From: Actinobacillus seminis
Lineage (GTDB): Bacteria; Pseudomonadota; Gammaproteobacteria; Enterobacterales; Pasteurellaceae
NCBI RefSeq assembly: GCF_002263215.1
Contig: NZ_NLFK01000004.1
Coordinates: forward strand, 124,001 to 188,000
DNA: 64,000 nucleotides
Direction of reading: 5' to 3'
Shown here in pieces: positions 19,638-28,464 of this stretch. Within the stretch, counting starts at the first letter, position 1, and each line of letters starts with the position of its first letter. The notes under the pieces were generated by a model. It was not told the origin of the DNA. It worked only from the letters and a program-made list of their open reading frames with translations, and searched no databases. The position numbers and the translations under genes are program-made.

Positions 19638-20699
19638 TTATATTGTTTCTTCATTAGATGGCCAAGATGTGACCACCGCCTTTACCAAGGTCGCCAGTGG
19701 GATCGCAAAAAATACCCCCCAAAATCCCCATAAGCCACCAAAAACTAAGACCGCGATGATAATGGTTAACGGGTGTAAATTCACTGCTTCGGAAAATAAA
19801 AAGGGAACCAGTAAATTTCCGTCCAAAATTTGGCTAATCACATAAATAATTATTAAATACCAAAATGCTGAGGTATCTCCAAATTGAAACGCTGCAACCA
19901 ACACAACAGGAATCGTTACTAATACAGCACCGATATAAGGCACCAGTACCGATAACCCCACTGCAACCGCCAACAACAACGGATAATTTAAACCGAAAAA
20001 TAAAAAGATGGCATAGGTCACCCCGGCGACAATCAAAATTTCCAACAATTTACCGCGGATGTAATTGGCGATTTGCACCTGCATTTCCATCCAAACTTTA
20101 GAAGCTAACCCGCGATTACGTGGCAAAAAACCGCTGATGTAGGTCATCAACTCCTTTTTATCTTTCAATAAAAAGAAGATCATTAAAGGAACTAAAAACG
20201 CATAAATCCCCAAGGTCACCAAGCTAAGCAAGGAACTGACCGAAAGTTTTAGCGCCGATTCCCCGGCACCCAGTATTTTTTCCTTGATAGTACTGAATAC
20301 CGAATCGACCATTTGATAATCCACCAATTCAGGATAAGATTCCGGCAGCGATAATAACCATTCATTCAACTTATTAAACATATGCGGCAAATCGCTAAAC
20401 AAATTCACGGTTTGGTTAACCAACATTGGGATCACAATCAATGCGGTCAGCAATGCCACGCCGATAAAACCGCCTAAAATGAAAATTGTCGCTAACATGC
20501 GCGGAAACTTTAATTTTTCATGTAAAATACGGATCGGCCATTCCAATAAATATGCCAACACAATGGCGATTAATAGTGGTGCTAAAATATCGCTGAAAAA
20601 ATAGATCGCAATAAAACAAAACAGTAAAATGGTTAATAACGCCATCGCCTGCGGATCCGTAAAGCGGCGAATGTACCAATTTTTCAACATTTCCAGCAT
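19638..20699 (-). CDS. perM: AI-2E family inner-membrane permease (PerM/YfgO)
   Basis: 353 aa with about eight membrane segments, beginning with two close N-terminal helices ([17 protein letters not shown] and [19 protein letters not shown]) and carrying the family motif [31 protein letters not shown] near residue 240 and the C-terminal [23 protein letters not shown] type end. Members export small molecules or act as sodium/proton antiporters; the substrate is not known for PerM. Divergent from the arsC-like gene. Confidence 0.88.
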   Translation of the reverse strand: MLEMLKNWYIRRFTDPQAMALLTILLFCFIAIYFFSDILAPLLIAIVLAYLLEWPIRILHEKLKFPRMLATIFILGGFIGVALLTALIVIPMLVNQTVNLFSDLPHMFNKLNEWLLSLPESYPELVDYQMVDSVFSTIKEKILGAGESALKLSVSSLLSLVTLGIYAFLVPLMIFFLLKDKKELMTYISGFLPRNRGLASKVWMEMQVQIANYIRGKLLEILIVAGVTYAIFLFFGLNYPLLLAVAVGLSVLVPYIGAVLVTIPVVLVAAFQFGDTSAFWYLIIIYVISQILDGNLLVPFLFSEAVNLHPLTIIIAVLVFGGLWGFWGVFFAIPLATLVKAVVTSWPSNEETI

Positions 20700-20788
20700 A
20701 ATTAATTTTTCCCTCGTTCTAACCGCAAGATTTTTAAGCGATTATAAGGTAAAATGAACAAAATTTATATCAGCAAAGGAATTTTTCT

Positions 20789-21139
20789 ATGAGCATTACG
20801 ATCTATCACAACCCCCGTTGTTCTAAAAGCCGAGAAACGCTTGCCTTACTGGAACAACAACATATTCAACCCGAAATTGAATTGTATTTGCAAAAACAGT
20901 ATTCCGTAGAGCATTTGCAATCCTTGGCACAAAAATTACAAATTGACGACATTCGCCACATGATGCGAACCAAAGATGAACTTTACCGTTCGCTGCACTT
21001 AGATGATCCCAATATTACGCAACAACAGTTATTACAAGCCATTTCCGATCATTCTGCTCTATTAGAGCGCCCGATTGTAGTGAATGGCGACAAAGCAAAA
21101 ATTGGACGTCCGCCGGAAAATGTTTTAGCGATTCTATAA
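20789..21139 (+). CDS. ArsC/Spx-family thioredoxin-fold protein (YfgD-like)
   Basis: 116 aa glutaredoxin-dependent arsenate-reductase-family protein. The active-site loop [16 protein letters not shown] lies at residues 8-23, and [15 protein letters not shown] near 50 and [20 protein letters not shown] near 93 are family marks. Chromosomal YfgD-type members like this one often have no arsenic role. No ars genes are nearby. A GC-rich hairpin terminator follows immediately. Confidence 0.88.
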   Translation: MSITIYHNPRCSKSRETLALLEQQHIQPEIELYLQKQYSVEHLQSLAQKLQIDDIRHMMRTKDELYRSLHLDDPNITQQQLLQAISDHSALLERPIVVNGDKAKIGRPPENVLAIL

Positions 21140-21149
21140 ATTTCATCTA

Positions 21150-21187
21150 TAATAACGCCCGCTCAACGCGAGCGTTATTATTTATTT
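21150..21187 (+). terminator. Terminator behind the arsC-like gene
   Basis: TAATAACGC (21150-21158) pairs with GCGTTATTA (21172-21180), with a further CGC/GCG pair inside, followed by a T-rich run. It is a good intrinsic terminator separating this gene from arfA. Confidence 0.8.
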
Positions 21188-21207
21188 TCATTCAAAGAGA
21201 GGACATT

Positions 21208-21489
21208 ATGACTAAGAAAAATCGTCAATCCTCGTCGCAACTACTTGATATACAAACACAAACGGTATATCAACATCAGCGCGGCGTTATTAAAGATAAT
21301 GCATTGCATGCATTATTACACGATCGTTTATTTCGTCAACGCATTGAGAAAAAACGGAAAGGCAAAGGCAGCTACCAAAGAAAAGCCAAACATGTCATAA
21401 AATATGTTGAAAAGCCCGATTATCAGATTTTTGATTTCAGAAATTTAATAATCGGGTTTTTCTTAATAAACAAAATGCAAACAGACTAA
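21208..21489 (+). CDS. arfA: Alternative ribosome-rescue factor A
   Basis: ArfA recruits RF2 to ribosomes stalled on non-stop mRNAs when tmRNA is insufficient. The core [24 protein letters not shown], followed by [16 protein letters not shown], aligns with E. coli ArfA ([24 protein letters not shown] then KKGKGSYMRKGKH), here after an extra N-terminal stretch of about 20 residues. The frame runs 93 codons to a stop, but a terminator-like hairpin lies inside the coding region from codon ~70, so the normal product is probably made from a truncated message and is itself a tmRNA target. Strong AGAGAGGA ribosome site. Confidence 0.92.
   Translation: MTKKNRQSSSQLLDIQTQTVYQHQRGVIKDNALHALLHDRLFRQRIEKKRKGKGSYQRKAKHVIKYVEKPDYQIFDFRNLIIGFFLINKMQTD
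21415..21462 (+). promoter_or_regulatory. Intragenic arfA hairpin / terminator producing non-stop mRNA
   Basis: CCCGATTAT (21415-21423) pairs perfectly with ATAATCGGG (21448-21456), followed by T5. It lies before the arfA stop codon. In E. coli and other proteobacteria arfA is controlled by exactly such an internal terminator or RNase III hairpin, which makes arfA expression depend on tmRNA failure. Confidence 0.8.
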
Positions 21490-21502
21490 ACGAGGTAATA
21501 CT

Positions 21503-21799
21503 ATGTCAGTTAAAACCGAAATTTTATTTAATCATGAGTGGAATGTGCGGATAAGCGATCCGGGTGAAGAAGGGGCAAACAGCCATTTTTTTGAAAAAGT
21601 GTATATCACCTTAGTGGCGCACATTGCCAATGATAACATCAGCTACGAATTTATTCGTAAAGTAGAAGATCAAGTAAAAATTGACCGCACTTTCACGGAA
21701 TTAAACGAGTTATTTAAATTCTTAAGCGATTATTTAGACGCGGTTTCACTCGGCTTACTCGGCGTAAAAATCGGACAACTCGGCGAAAAAGCGGAATAA
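21503..21799 (+). CDS. Conserved-looking hypothetical protein
   Basis: 98 aa, acidic, soluble, starting ATG 21503 with a GAGGTAA ribosome site. Predicted alternating strands and helices (EILFNHEWNVRISDPGEEGANSHFFEKVYITLVAHI, then FLSDYLDAVSLGLLGVKIGQLGEKAE). An uptake signal variant is embedded near 21686. It follows arfA by 13 bases and ends in a terminator. I do not recognise a family and propose no function. Confidence 0.7.
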   Translation: MSVKTEILFNHEWNVRISDPGEEGANSHFFEKVYITLVAHIANDNISYEFIRKVEDQVKIDRTFTELNELFKFLSDYLDAVSLGLLGVKIGQLGEKAE

Positions 21800-21816
21800 C
21801 AAAACGCTCATCAAAA

Positions 21817-21860
21817 TAAAAGTGCGATTAAAAATTTATAATTTTTCAATCGCACTTTTT
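21817..21860. terminator. Terminator built from variant uptake signals (AAGTGCGAT pair)
   Basis: AAAAGTGCGAT and ATCGCACTTTTT form a stem across a short AT loop with T run on both strands. It is the usual uptake-signal pair with one symmetric substitution (GGT to GAT), so base pairing was kept while the uptake motif was lost. It separates convergent genes. Confidence 0.7.
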
Positions 21861-21871
21861 CATTAAATCAA

Positions 21872-23821
21872 CTAATCGCTTTCTTTTTCATCCATTTTAT
21901 GCAATTTTTGTTTATAGGCATAACTGCCCCATAAAGCATAAGCCAGCGCTTGTTTTTTCATTTCTGCCGGAATATCCGTCGGAATAAGTTCGCCGCTTTG
22001 CGGGTGATAAGTATAGCCTTTGGCCTCTTGGGATTGTTGCAAAATCGCTACACGATCGCCGCGCATATAAGCAAAGGTTTTATCAAATTGAATTAACGCA
22101 CGATTCGGATCTTCTGCTTTGGTTAAATCATAGCCTAACATTGGATAATTGCCACTCGCACCGACCAATGATAATAACGTGGTCGGCATATCAATTTGGC
22201 TTACCAAACGAGCATCACGTTTGGTGTCGATTCCTTCGCCTAAAATTAATGCCGGAATATGGAAATGTTTCACCGGCACCAAACTGCTACCGTATACGCG
22301 GGAATCATGATCGGCGATCACTAAAAAAACCGTATCTTTCCAATAATCCGCCTGTTTTGCCAATTTAAAGAAATGCCCCAAGGCATAATCGGCATATTTT
22401 GCCGCATTGTCGCGAGTTTGTTTCGGTTGGTCGTATAACTCAATTTTGCCATCCGGAAACTCAAACGGATCGTGGTTGCTTGAAGTAAAAACGAGGCTGA
22501 AAAACGGTTTACCTTGTTGGTGTAATTGTTTAAAAGTTTCATCCGCTTTATCAAATAAATCTTCGTCGCTTACGCCCCACGTTGCCACAAATTTTGGATT
22601 TTTATAATCAGTCTGATCGATAATTTGTTGAAATCCGTTACCATAGAAGAAATTTGCCATATTATCGAAATGTTTTTCGCCGCCATAGATAAATGAGGTG
22701 TGGTAACCTTGTTTACCCAAAAATTCAGCAATGGAGAAAAATCCGTGCTGGCTGCCGGAAAGTTTAACCACCGCACGCGCCGGCGTTGGCGTAAATCCGG
22801 AGATCACCGCTTCAATACCGCGTACGGAACGGGTACCGGTGGCGTAGAGATTTTCAAATAACCAGCCTTCTTTGGCTAATTCATCAAAATTCGGCGAAAG
22901 CGGTTTACCGCCTAATGTGCCGATAAATTGCGCACCTAAACTTTCTTCCAAAATAATGACTAAATTTTTTGGTTTTCCTTGATAGGTGGCTTGGTTATAG
23001 GTCAAGGTTGGAAGTGCGGTCGAAATATAATCCGTTTCTGCACGTCCACGCGCTTGTTTCAAAGTATTGACAACCTCTGCCAATTCCATTCGGCCATAGA
23101 TCTCTGATGAATTTTCTTCATCTTTCATTTGTTGTACAGCAAAAATCACCGAATACCCTGAGTTTAATACCAACGAATTTACTAAAGGATCGGAAGAAAA
23201 TGCCACCATAGCGGGGTTGATACCGCGGTGTTGAAAAGTTGAACGTCCACCGATAAAGGTTAAAAGTCCGACAATAACAAAAAAGACGGGACGCCAATAC
23301 CATTTCGGATACACCAAATCTTGTGTCACTCTGCCGGAGACTTTCCAAAAGAAAGTCGCGAATAAAACAGTTAAAATCGGCGTTGCCACTAACGCGAACA
23401 GATGCCCGTTCGCCAACATGGTAAAGACTTCTTTTGGATTAACCAAATATTCCACAAATAAAATATTCGGACGGAAATCATAGGTTTCGATAAATGCCGG
23501 AGTAGCAATTTCCATAAAAATAATGAAGATACTCGCGATCGTTAACCATAAGCGGATAAACACTAACGCGACATTGCCGACCGCATGATGACCGGTAAGA
23601 AAAAATGCCGCCACAATCGGCACGGAAAACAGCCAACACAAGCTGGATACGTCAATTCGTACCCCTTGCAGCAATAGCTGTCCCCAACCGTCAACCGCAT
23701 TCACCCGCTTGCTTTGCCATAACCCTAAACCGATTCGGCTAAGCGAGAGAATGATTAAATTCAGTATGAAAAAAATAATGATTGGATACATCGAGCCGAG
23801 GAAGGATCTCATGGAAGACAT
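21872..23821 (-). CDS. LTA-synthase-like membrane phosphotransferase (sulfatase fold)
   Basis: 649 aa. Five hydrophobic helices in the first ~200 residues anchor a periplasmic alkaline-phosphatase/sulfatase-type domain. Metal and catalytic sites: ILEESLGAQF (Glu ligand), the nucleophile Thr in YATGTRSVRGIEAVISGFTP, SYIYGGEKHFDNM-type block seen as SFIYGGEKHFDNMANFF, and VIADHDSRVYG near the C-terminus. Such enzymes transfer phosphoglycerol or phosphoethanolamine from phospholipids to envelope glycans; Haemophilus Lpt6, which decorates inner-core LPS heptose, belongs to this group, so an LPS role is possible but not shown here. Single-gene unit. Confidence 0.85.
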   Translation of the reverse strand: MSSMRSFLGSMYPIIIFFILNLIILSLSRIGLGLWQSKRVNAVDGWGQLLLQGVRIDVSSLCWLFSVPIVAAFFLTGHHAVGNVALVFIRLWLTIASIFIIFMEIATPAFIETYDFRPNILFVEYLVNPKEVFTMLANGHLFALVATPILTVLFATFFWKVSGRVTQDLVYPKWYWRPVFFVIVGLLTFIGGRSTFQHRGINPAMVAFSSDPLVNSLVLNSGYSVIFAVQQMKDEENSSEIYGRMELAEVVNTLKQARGRAETDYISTALPTLTYNQATYQGKPKNLVIILEESLGAQFIGTLGGKPLSPNFDELAKEGWLFENLYATGTRSVRGIEAVISGFTPTPARAVVKLSGSQHGFFSIAEFLGKQGYHTSFIYGGEKHFDNMANFFYGNGFQQIIDQTDYKNPKFVATWGVSDEDLFDKADETFKQLHQQGKPFFSLVFTSSNHDPFEFPDGKIELYDQPKQTRDNAAKYADYALGHFFKLAKQADYWKDTVFLVIADHDSRVYGSSLVPVKHFHIPALILGEGIDTKRDARLVSQIDMPTTLLSLVGASGNYPMLGYDLTKAEDPNRALIQFDKTFAYMRGDRVAILQQSQEAKGYTYHPQSGELIPTDIPAEMKKQALAYALWGSYAYKQKLHKMDEKESD

Positions 23822-23881
23822 TCAAAAATTCCTTGTAAATAACAAATTAGACGAGCCATCTTGTAATAAGTTCATCTAGGT

Positions 23882-23924
23882 GAAAAAAATGGATTCCGGT
23901 TTACACTAAAATCCACTTTTTTTG
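23882..23924 (-). terminator. Possible terminator of the art operon
   Basis: An imperfect stem (AAAAAATGGATT against AATCCACTTTTTT) lies 10-50 bases behind the artM stop. On the minus strand, U content follows the stem. An uptake signal overlaps its edge. Confidence 0.4.
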
Positions 23925-23933
23925 ACCGCACTT

Positions 23934-24617
23934 TTATGCTTTTTCTACTTCTAAGCGTTCAAACACCAGCACGCGGTGTTCCAATTTGCGTAAAAGTAGC
24001 GTGGTAATTCCGGTGATGATCAGATAAATCAGACCGGCAATCCCATAAATGGTCAACGCATCATATTCCGTTCCGTATAAACGTCTGGCATACCCCATAA
24101 TATCCAAAATAGTGATTGTTGATGCCAATGAGGTGCCTTTAAATACTAAAATAATTTCGTTACTGTAAGATGGTAACGCACGTTTTAAGGCGAAAGGAAC
24201 CAAAATTTTTAAGGTCTGCCAACGCGTTAATCCTAAGGCGGCACAACTTTCCCATTGTCCTTTGGAAATGGCTTTCACGGCGCCATAAAAAAGCTGCGTC
24301 GAATACGCCGCACTGTTTAACGCCAGCGCTAAAATCGCGCAAAACCAAGCACTGGACAGCAATGACCATAAGGGACCTTCCGTAATCCAAGTAAACTGGG
24401 CAGGTCCGAAATAAATCAGGAAAAACTGAATAAGCAGCGGCGTTCCGGTAAAGACGGTTAAATACAGATTAATCAGACGACTTATCGCTTTATTATTCAT
24501 GGACAATAAAAAAGTCAATCCAACCGCTAGGACAAAGGCGATCACCAACGAGACGACCGTCAACATCAAACTCGCCGGAATGCCTTGTGCGATAGTCATA
24601 AAATAGTCTTTAAACAT
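23934..24617 (-). CDS. artM: Arginine-type ABC transporter permease ArtM
   Basis: 227 aa inner-membrane subunit of a polar amino-acid importer. The HisM/ArtM motif appears as AISKGQWESCAALGLTRWQTLKILVPFALKRALPSYSNEIILVFKGTSL (EAA loop contacting ArtP). Five membrane helices. Its ATG overlaps the artQ stop by one base, giving coupled translation. Substrate class (arginine or related basic amino acid) follows from homology. Confidence 0.92.
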   Translation of the reverse strand: MFKDYFMTIAQGIPASLMLTVVSLVIAFVLAVGLTFLLSMNNKAISRLINLYLTVFTGTPLLIQFFLIYFGPAQFTWITEGPLWSLLSSAWFCAILALALNSAAYSTQLFYGAVKAISKGQWESCAALGLTRWQTLKILVPFALKRALPSYSNEIILVFKGTSLASTITILDIMGYARRLYGTEYDALTIYGIAGLIYLIITGITTLLLRKLEHRVLVFERLEVEKA

Positions 24618-25288
24618 TATTTTCCCCCTCTTTCAAAGCGGGTAAAACGCCACTCCAATTTACCGATAAAATATTGGCTGATTAACGTGATCATTAAATA
24701 AATCAAGGCGGAAAAACCGTACCAAGTGAACGGCTCTTGGGTATTGGTATTAATTAATTGCGCTTGGCGCATAATATCGTGTACACCGATTAAGGAAACT
24801 AATGCAGTATCTTTTAATAACACCAGCCATTGATTGCTTAACCCCGGCAAGGCATGACGCCATACTTGCGGCATCACAATATTGACAAAAGTATAGGCAC
24901 GACTTAATCCTAACGCGGCGCCGGATTCCCATTGTCCTAAGGGAATCGCTTGAATTGCACCACGCAAAGACTGCGAGGCGTAAGCTGCAAAAATAATGGA
25001 CAATGCTACTACACCGCAAATAAATGGACCCAGTTCAATATATTTTCCGGTAATCAGTTGCAAAATTTCAGGCACACCGAAGTAAATTAAAAATACCACT
25101 AAAATTTCCGGAAGGCCGCGTAATAACGTGATGATAACCGAAGTTGGTTTGCGCACACATTGCCATTTGTTGGTTTCCAACACGACAAAAAGGATGGAAA
25201 GCACCAGCCCTAATAATAACGAACAAACCGCTAACCCTAAGGTCATTAGGGTTGCGGTGTACATTAAAGGAAGATAATCAAAAAACAT
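24617..25288 (-). CDS. artQ: Arginine-type ABC transporter permease ArtQ
   Basis: 223 aa partner of ArtM. Five hydrophobic helices and the EAA loop [50 protein letters not shown] near residues 118-165. It lies 5 bases behind artI and overlaps artM. The [23 protein letters not shown] helix is typical for ArtQ. Confidence 0.92.
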   Translation of the reverse strand: MFFDYLPLMYTATLMTLGLAVCSLLLGLVLSILFVVLETNKWQCVRKPTSVIITLLRGLPEILVVFLIYFGVPEILQLITGKYIELGPFICGVVALSIIFAAYASQSLRGAIQAIPLGQWESGAALGLSRAYTFVNIVMPQVWRHALPGLSNQWLVLLKDTALVSLIGVHDIMRQAQLINTNTQEPFTWYGFSALIYLMITLISQYFIGKLEWRFTRFERGGK

Positions 25289-25293
25289 AAAGA

Positions 25294-26016
25294 TTATTTA
25301 GTCATCCATTTATCATAAATTTTTTGGTATTCACCATTGGCTTTAATTGCTGCCAAACCTTTATTTAAACTGTCTAACAAGGCAGTATTTGATTTGTTTA
25401 CTGCAATACCCAATCCATTATTAAAATAGCGTTTGTCAGTCACACGCTCACCCACGAAAGCTAACTCAGGATTTTTGTTAATCATATCTCTTAACACATC
25501 TGTATCACCAAAGATCAATTGGATACGTCCACCTTTTAAGTCTTTGATCGCATCTTGTAAACTTTGGTAAGAGCTGGAAGTATATTGGGTCGCTTCTTTG
25601 GTCGCATATTGTTCATAAGTGGTACCGATTTGCACACCGATATTTTTCGCACTCGCTAAATCCGCTTTATCTTTCACCCCAACAAAACTGGCGGAACTTT
25701 CATAGTAAGAATCACTAAACGCGACTTGTTTGGCACGCGCTTCGGTAATATCGATAGCGGAAATTGCCGCATCAAATCCACGACCTTTGATTAAAGATGG
25801 GATTAACGCATCAAAAGCTTTCGCTGTGAAAGAACAATTCGCTTGAATTTCTTTACAAATTGCAGTTGCGATATCCACATCAAAACCAATAATTTCGCCT
25901 TGCGTATTGGTCATTTCAAACGGAGGATAGCTCGGCTCCATGGCAAAGGTGATATCTTGTGCGCTCGTGGCAATGGCTGATCCTGCTAAAAGGGTCGCTA
26001 AAAGAAGTTTTTTCAT
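25294..26016 (-). CDS. artI: Periplasmic amino-acid binding protein (ArtI)
   Basis: 240 aa solute-binding protein of the Art system, with a clear Sec signal ([19 protein letters not shown], cleaved before QDITF). The family block [30 protein letters not shown] follows, and [24 protein letters not shown] near residue 100 and [12 protein letters not shown] near 190 complete it. The start is ATG 26016 with AAGGAATT as ribosome site; a longer frame reaching 26166 would add 50 residues before the signal peptide and overlap artP, so it is rejected. Confidence 0.93.
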   Translation of the reverse strand: MKKLLLATLLAGSAIATSAQDITFAMEPSYPPFEMTNTQGEIIGFDVDIATAICKEIQANCSFTAKAFDALIPSLIKGRGFDAAISAIDITEARAKQVAFSDSYYESSASFVGVKDKADLASAKNIGVQIGTTYEQYATKEATQYTSSSYQSLQDAIKDLKGGRIQLIFGDTDVLRDMINKNPELAFVGERVTDKRYFNNGLGIAVNKSNTALLDSLNKGLAAIKANGEYQKIYDKWMTK

Positions 26017-26026
26017 AATAAATTCC

Positions 26027-26764
26027 TTAATAAGAGTGAGATAGATATTGTTTAAATTGTTCTGTTTGTGGATGTTCAAAACAACTTGTATCGCCCATTT
26101 CCACAATATGCCCTTGCTCCATATAGACAACTTTGGTAGCAACTTTTCTCGCCATTGCAACCTCATGGGTTACAATCACTTGAGTAATTCCGGTTTCTTG
26201 TAATTCCTGAATAATTGAGATAATTTGCGCGGTAATTTCAGGATCCAATGCGGCTGTCGGTTCATCAAACAACAACACTTGCGGTTTCATCATCAAAGCC
26301 CGTGCAATCGCCACACGTTGTTGCTGCCCCCCGGATAAATGCAACGGAAAACGCTCGGCGAACTCTTCCAAACGCAAACGAGAAAGTAATTCCATTGCCT
26401 GTGCCTTGGCTTGCTCTTTATCCAAATTCAATACTTTAATAGGCGCTTCAATCAAATTCTCAATCACGGTTAAGTGTGGCCATAAATGATATTGTTGAAA
26501 GACCATACCAACATCTTGGCGCAACTGACGCATTTTCTTCGGATTGGCTATCGCAACGGATAAATCAAATTGATTGTTAGCAATCATCAACTCGCCGGAT
26601 GTCGGTACTTCCAGTAAATTTAACGTACGAATAAGGGTACTTTTCCCCGCACCGCTCGGACCGAGTAACACTAAGGTATCGCCATCTTCCGCACTTAAAT
26701 TAATATCAAATAAGGCTTGAGACGAACCATAAAAGAAGTTTAAATTTTTAACACTAATTGTCAT
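26027..26764 (-). CDS. artP: Amino-acid ABC transporter ATPase (ArtP)
   Basis: Cytoplasmic ATP-binding subunit, 245 aa. Walker [10 protein letters not shown] near residue 34, Q-loop [11 protein letters not shown] near 90, signature [15 protein letters not shown] near 143, Walker [15 protein letters not shown] near 165 and switch His in [11 protein letters not shown]. First gene of artPIQM, preceded by a palindrome resembling an ArgR box. Confidence 0.94.
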   Translation of the reverse strand: MTISVKNLNFFYGSSQALFDINLSAEDGDTLVLLGPSGAGKSTLIRTLNLLEVPTSGELMIANNQFDLSVAIANPKKMRQLRQDVGMVFQQYHLWPHLTVIENLIEAPIKVLNLDKEQAKAQAMELLSRLRLEEFAERFPLHLSGGQQQRVAIARALMMKPQVLLFDEPTAALDPEITAQIISIIQELQETGITQVIVTHEVAMARKVATKVVYMEQGHIVEMGDTSCFEHPQTEQFKQYLSHSY

Positions 26765-26817
26765 TTTGTAATAAAGAGATCTCTGCTTTTATCGAATTGT
26801 GGGTATAGTATTATTTT

Positions 26818-26833
26818 TTGCATACTTATGCAA
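26818..26833. promoter_or_regulatory. 16-bp palindrome upstream of artP, ArgR-box-like
   Basis: TTGCATA-CT-TATGCAA is a perfect inverted repeat 54 bases upstream of artP. It keeps the TG(N)AT-W4-AT(N)CA geometry of an arginine-repressor box, with C for the usual A in each arm. Its position before an arginine-type transporter fits ArgR control; this is an inference. Confidence 0.5.
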
Positions 26834-26985
26834 TAGTAGCACATAAAAATTTAATATTTGCTAAATAATTTTATATTAATGAAAACAGATTTTCTTTCTT
26901 CCATAACCCGTGCCAATTATCATTTGGATATGACTCCCAACACGCTATGTGACTTGGTTGTCATATATTAAAATAATAAGAATTG

Positions 26986-27081
26986 CTATATGTATAGCGC
27001 GATTTGATTTCCTTTTCTAAATCGAATCGCACGATCAACTGCATCCTCAAGTAAACGTTTTCTCGTATTGCTTTTCATCAT
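26986..27081 (-). CDS. Possible 31-residue ORF in the artP-torY gap
   Basis: MMKSNTRKRLLEDAVDRAIRF followed by RKGNQIALYI, ending TAG. Codon content looks protein-like (basic helix with regular Leu/Ala/Ile spacing), but there is no strong ribosome site. It may be a remnant of a larger gene. The rest of the 26765-27269 gap holds only the palindrome and promoter-like AT-rich DNA. Confidence 0.3.
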   Translation of the reverse strand: MMKSNTRKRLLEDAVDRAIRFRKGNQIALYI

Positions 27082-27269
27082 CGCTACCAAAAATTTGTGC
27101 GTAGATTAGGTTTAATTTTCTACGGGTATTTTAGTTAATGATTGATCTAAGACAATGTTCTAATTATTTATTTTTGTATAATAAAAACCTTAAATAAGTT
27201 GTTTAGCTATAGTTTAGTATTTCAACAGGTTAATAATTGAGAGATTTTTATCGTATTTGAGGGATTTTG

Positions 27270-28454
27270 ATGAAAATAATCCAAACAATAAAACGCATCT
27301 TTTTTACTAAAAAATTTGCCGCTTTGCTGTTAGCGGCAATTGTGGGAGCAGCCGGTTGGCAGTTATTTAATGATGGTCTTGAATATACCAGTCAAGAGGA
27401 GTTTTGTGTCAGTTGTCATTCTATGCAGCAACCGCAACAAGAATTAAAACAGACCGTGCACTGGTCCAATGCCAAAGGGGTAACAGCAACTTGTGCGGAT
27501 TGCCACTTGCCGCATGACAAATTAAACAAATATATTCGCAAAGTACAAGCATTAAAAGAAGTTTACGCCGAAATGACCGGCAAATTTGCCGGCGAAGGAG
27601 AATTTGACAAGCATCGTTTGGAAATGGCGGAGCGGGAATGGGCAAGAATGTCGGCGAATGGTTCTAAAGAGTGTAAAACCTGCCATAACTATCAACGAAT
27701 GGATTTTACAAAAATGTCAGCGTCGGCACGTAATGCGATGAAACCTGCTGCAGAAAGAGACCAAAGTTGTATTGATTGTCATAAAGGTATTGCGCACCAT
27801 CTGCCAAAAGCAACAAAAAATACTGATATGGGAACACCATCTAAATTTGAACATTTGGTAGTAAATTCCTTAACTCCTGCGAAAAACTATTATACGAAAA
27901 GTAAAGTTGAGCTGTTCGCTGATGAAGCAATGACACAAAATATCGGGAATTTGGAAACAGCTGTTCCAGTTACTTTTGTGAAAGCCGGTGAGAAAGCTGA
28001 TTTAATAGAACTGAAAATGTGGCGTAAAGCAAAAGGATTTGGACGTATTTGGTACAATGATTTCGGCAAGAATATTACCGATGCAATATTAAGTAAGGCG
28101 TTTATGTCATCAACTCCTCAGTTTGAAGTAATAGAAAGTAAAGATGATCCAATTACCGGATTAACTTGGCAGAATGTAAAAATGCAAGCATGGATTGCAA
28201 AATCAAATCTGATTGAAAATATTAGTGCAGTTTGGGAAGACGCTGAAAATAGTTATAAAACACAATGTAGTACTTGTCACAGGCAGCCGGAAGTTACCCA
28301 CTTTGATTCTAATACTTGGATTGGTTTATTTAAAGGAATGGTCGGGTTTACTAATATGAACAAAGGAACCGCCAATGAAGTGCTGCGTTATTTACAAATG
28401 CATTCTTCAGATTTTAATTCACATGCTGAAAATATGCCTAGTGAGAATAAATAA
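27270..28454 (+). CDS. torY: Pentahaem c-type cytochrome TorY (NapC/NirT family)
   Basis: Membrane-anchored electron donor that passes quinol electrons to the periplasmic reductase TorZ. 394 aa with an N-terminal anchor helix (residues 16-33) and five haem sites: CVSCH at residue 46, CADCH at 75, CKTCH near 136, CIDCH near 168 and CSTCH near 337. The first four form the NapC-like domain; the fifth lies in the Tor-specific C-terminal domain. ATG 27270 is preferred to the TTG just before it because GAGGGA lies upstream at suitable spacing. Followed 10 bases later by torZ. Confidence 0.93.
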   Translation: MKIIQTIKRIFFTKKFAALLLAAIVGAAGWQLFNDGLEYTSQEEFCVSCHSMQQPQQELKQTVHWSNAKGVTATCADCHLPHDKLNKYIRKVQALKEVYAEMTGKFAGEGEFDKHRLEMAEREWARMSANGSKECKTCHNYQRMDFTKMSASARNAMKPAAERDQSCIDCHKGIAHHLPKATKNTDMGTPSKFEHLVVNSLTPAKNYYTKSKVELFADEAMTQNIGNLETAVPVTFVKAGEKADLIELKMWRKAKGFGRIWYNDFGKNITDAILSKAFMSSTPQFEVIESKDDPITGLTWQNVKMQAWIAKSNLIENISAVWEDAENSYKTQCSTCHRQPEVTHFDSNTWIGLFKGMVGFTNMNKGTANEVLRYLQMHSSDFNSHAENMPSENK

Positions 28455-28464
28455 GGAATATACA

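Noticed and set aside
25294-26166. Longer artI frame starting inside artP
   Set aside because: The first 50 residues precede a complete signal peptide with its own ribosome site, and the extension would overlap artP by 140 bases.
28375-28464. Upstream start for torZ within torY
   Set aside because: The Tat signal must be N-terminal; ATG 28465 has a proper ribosome site and gives the normal length.
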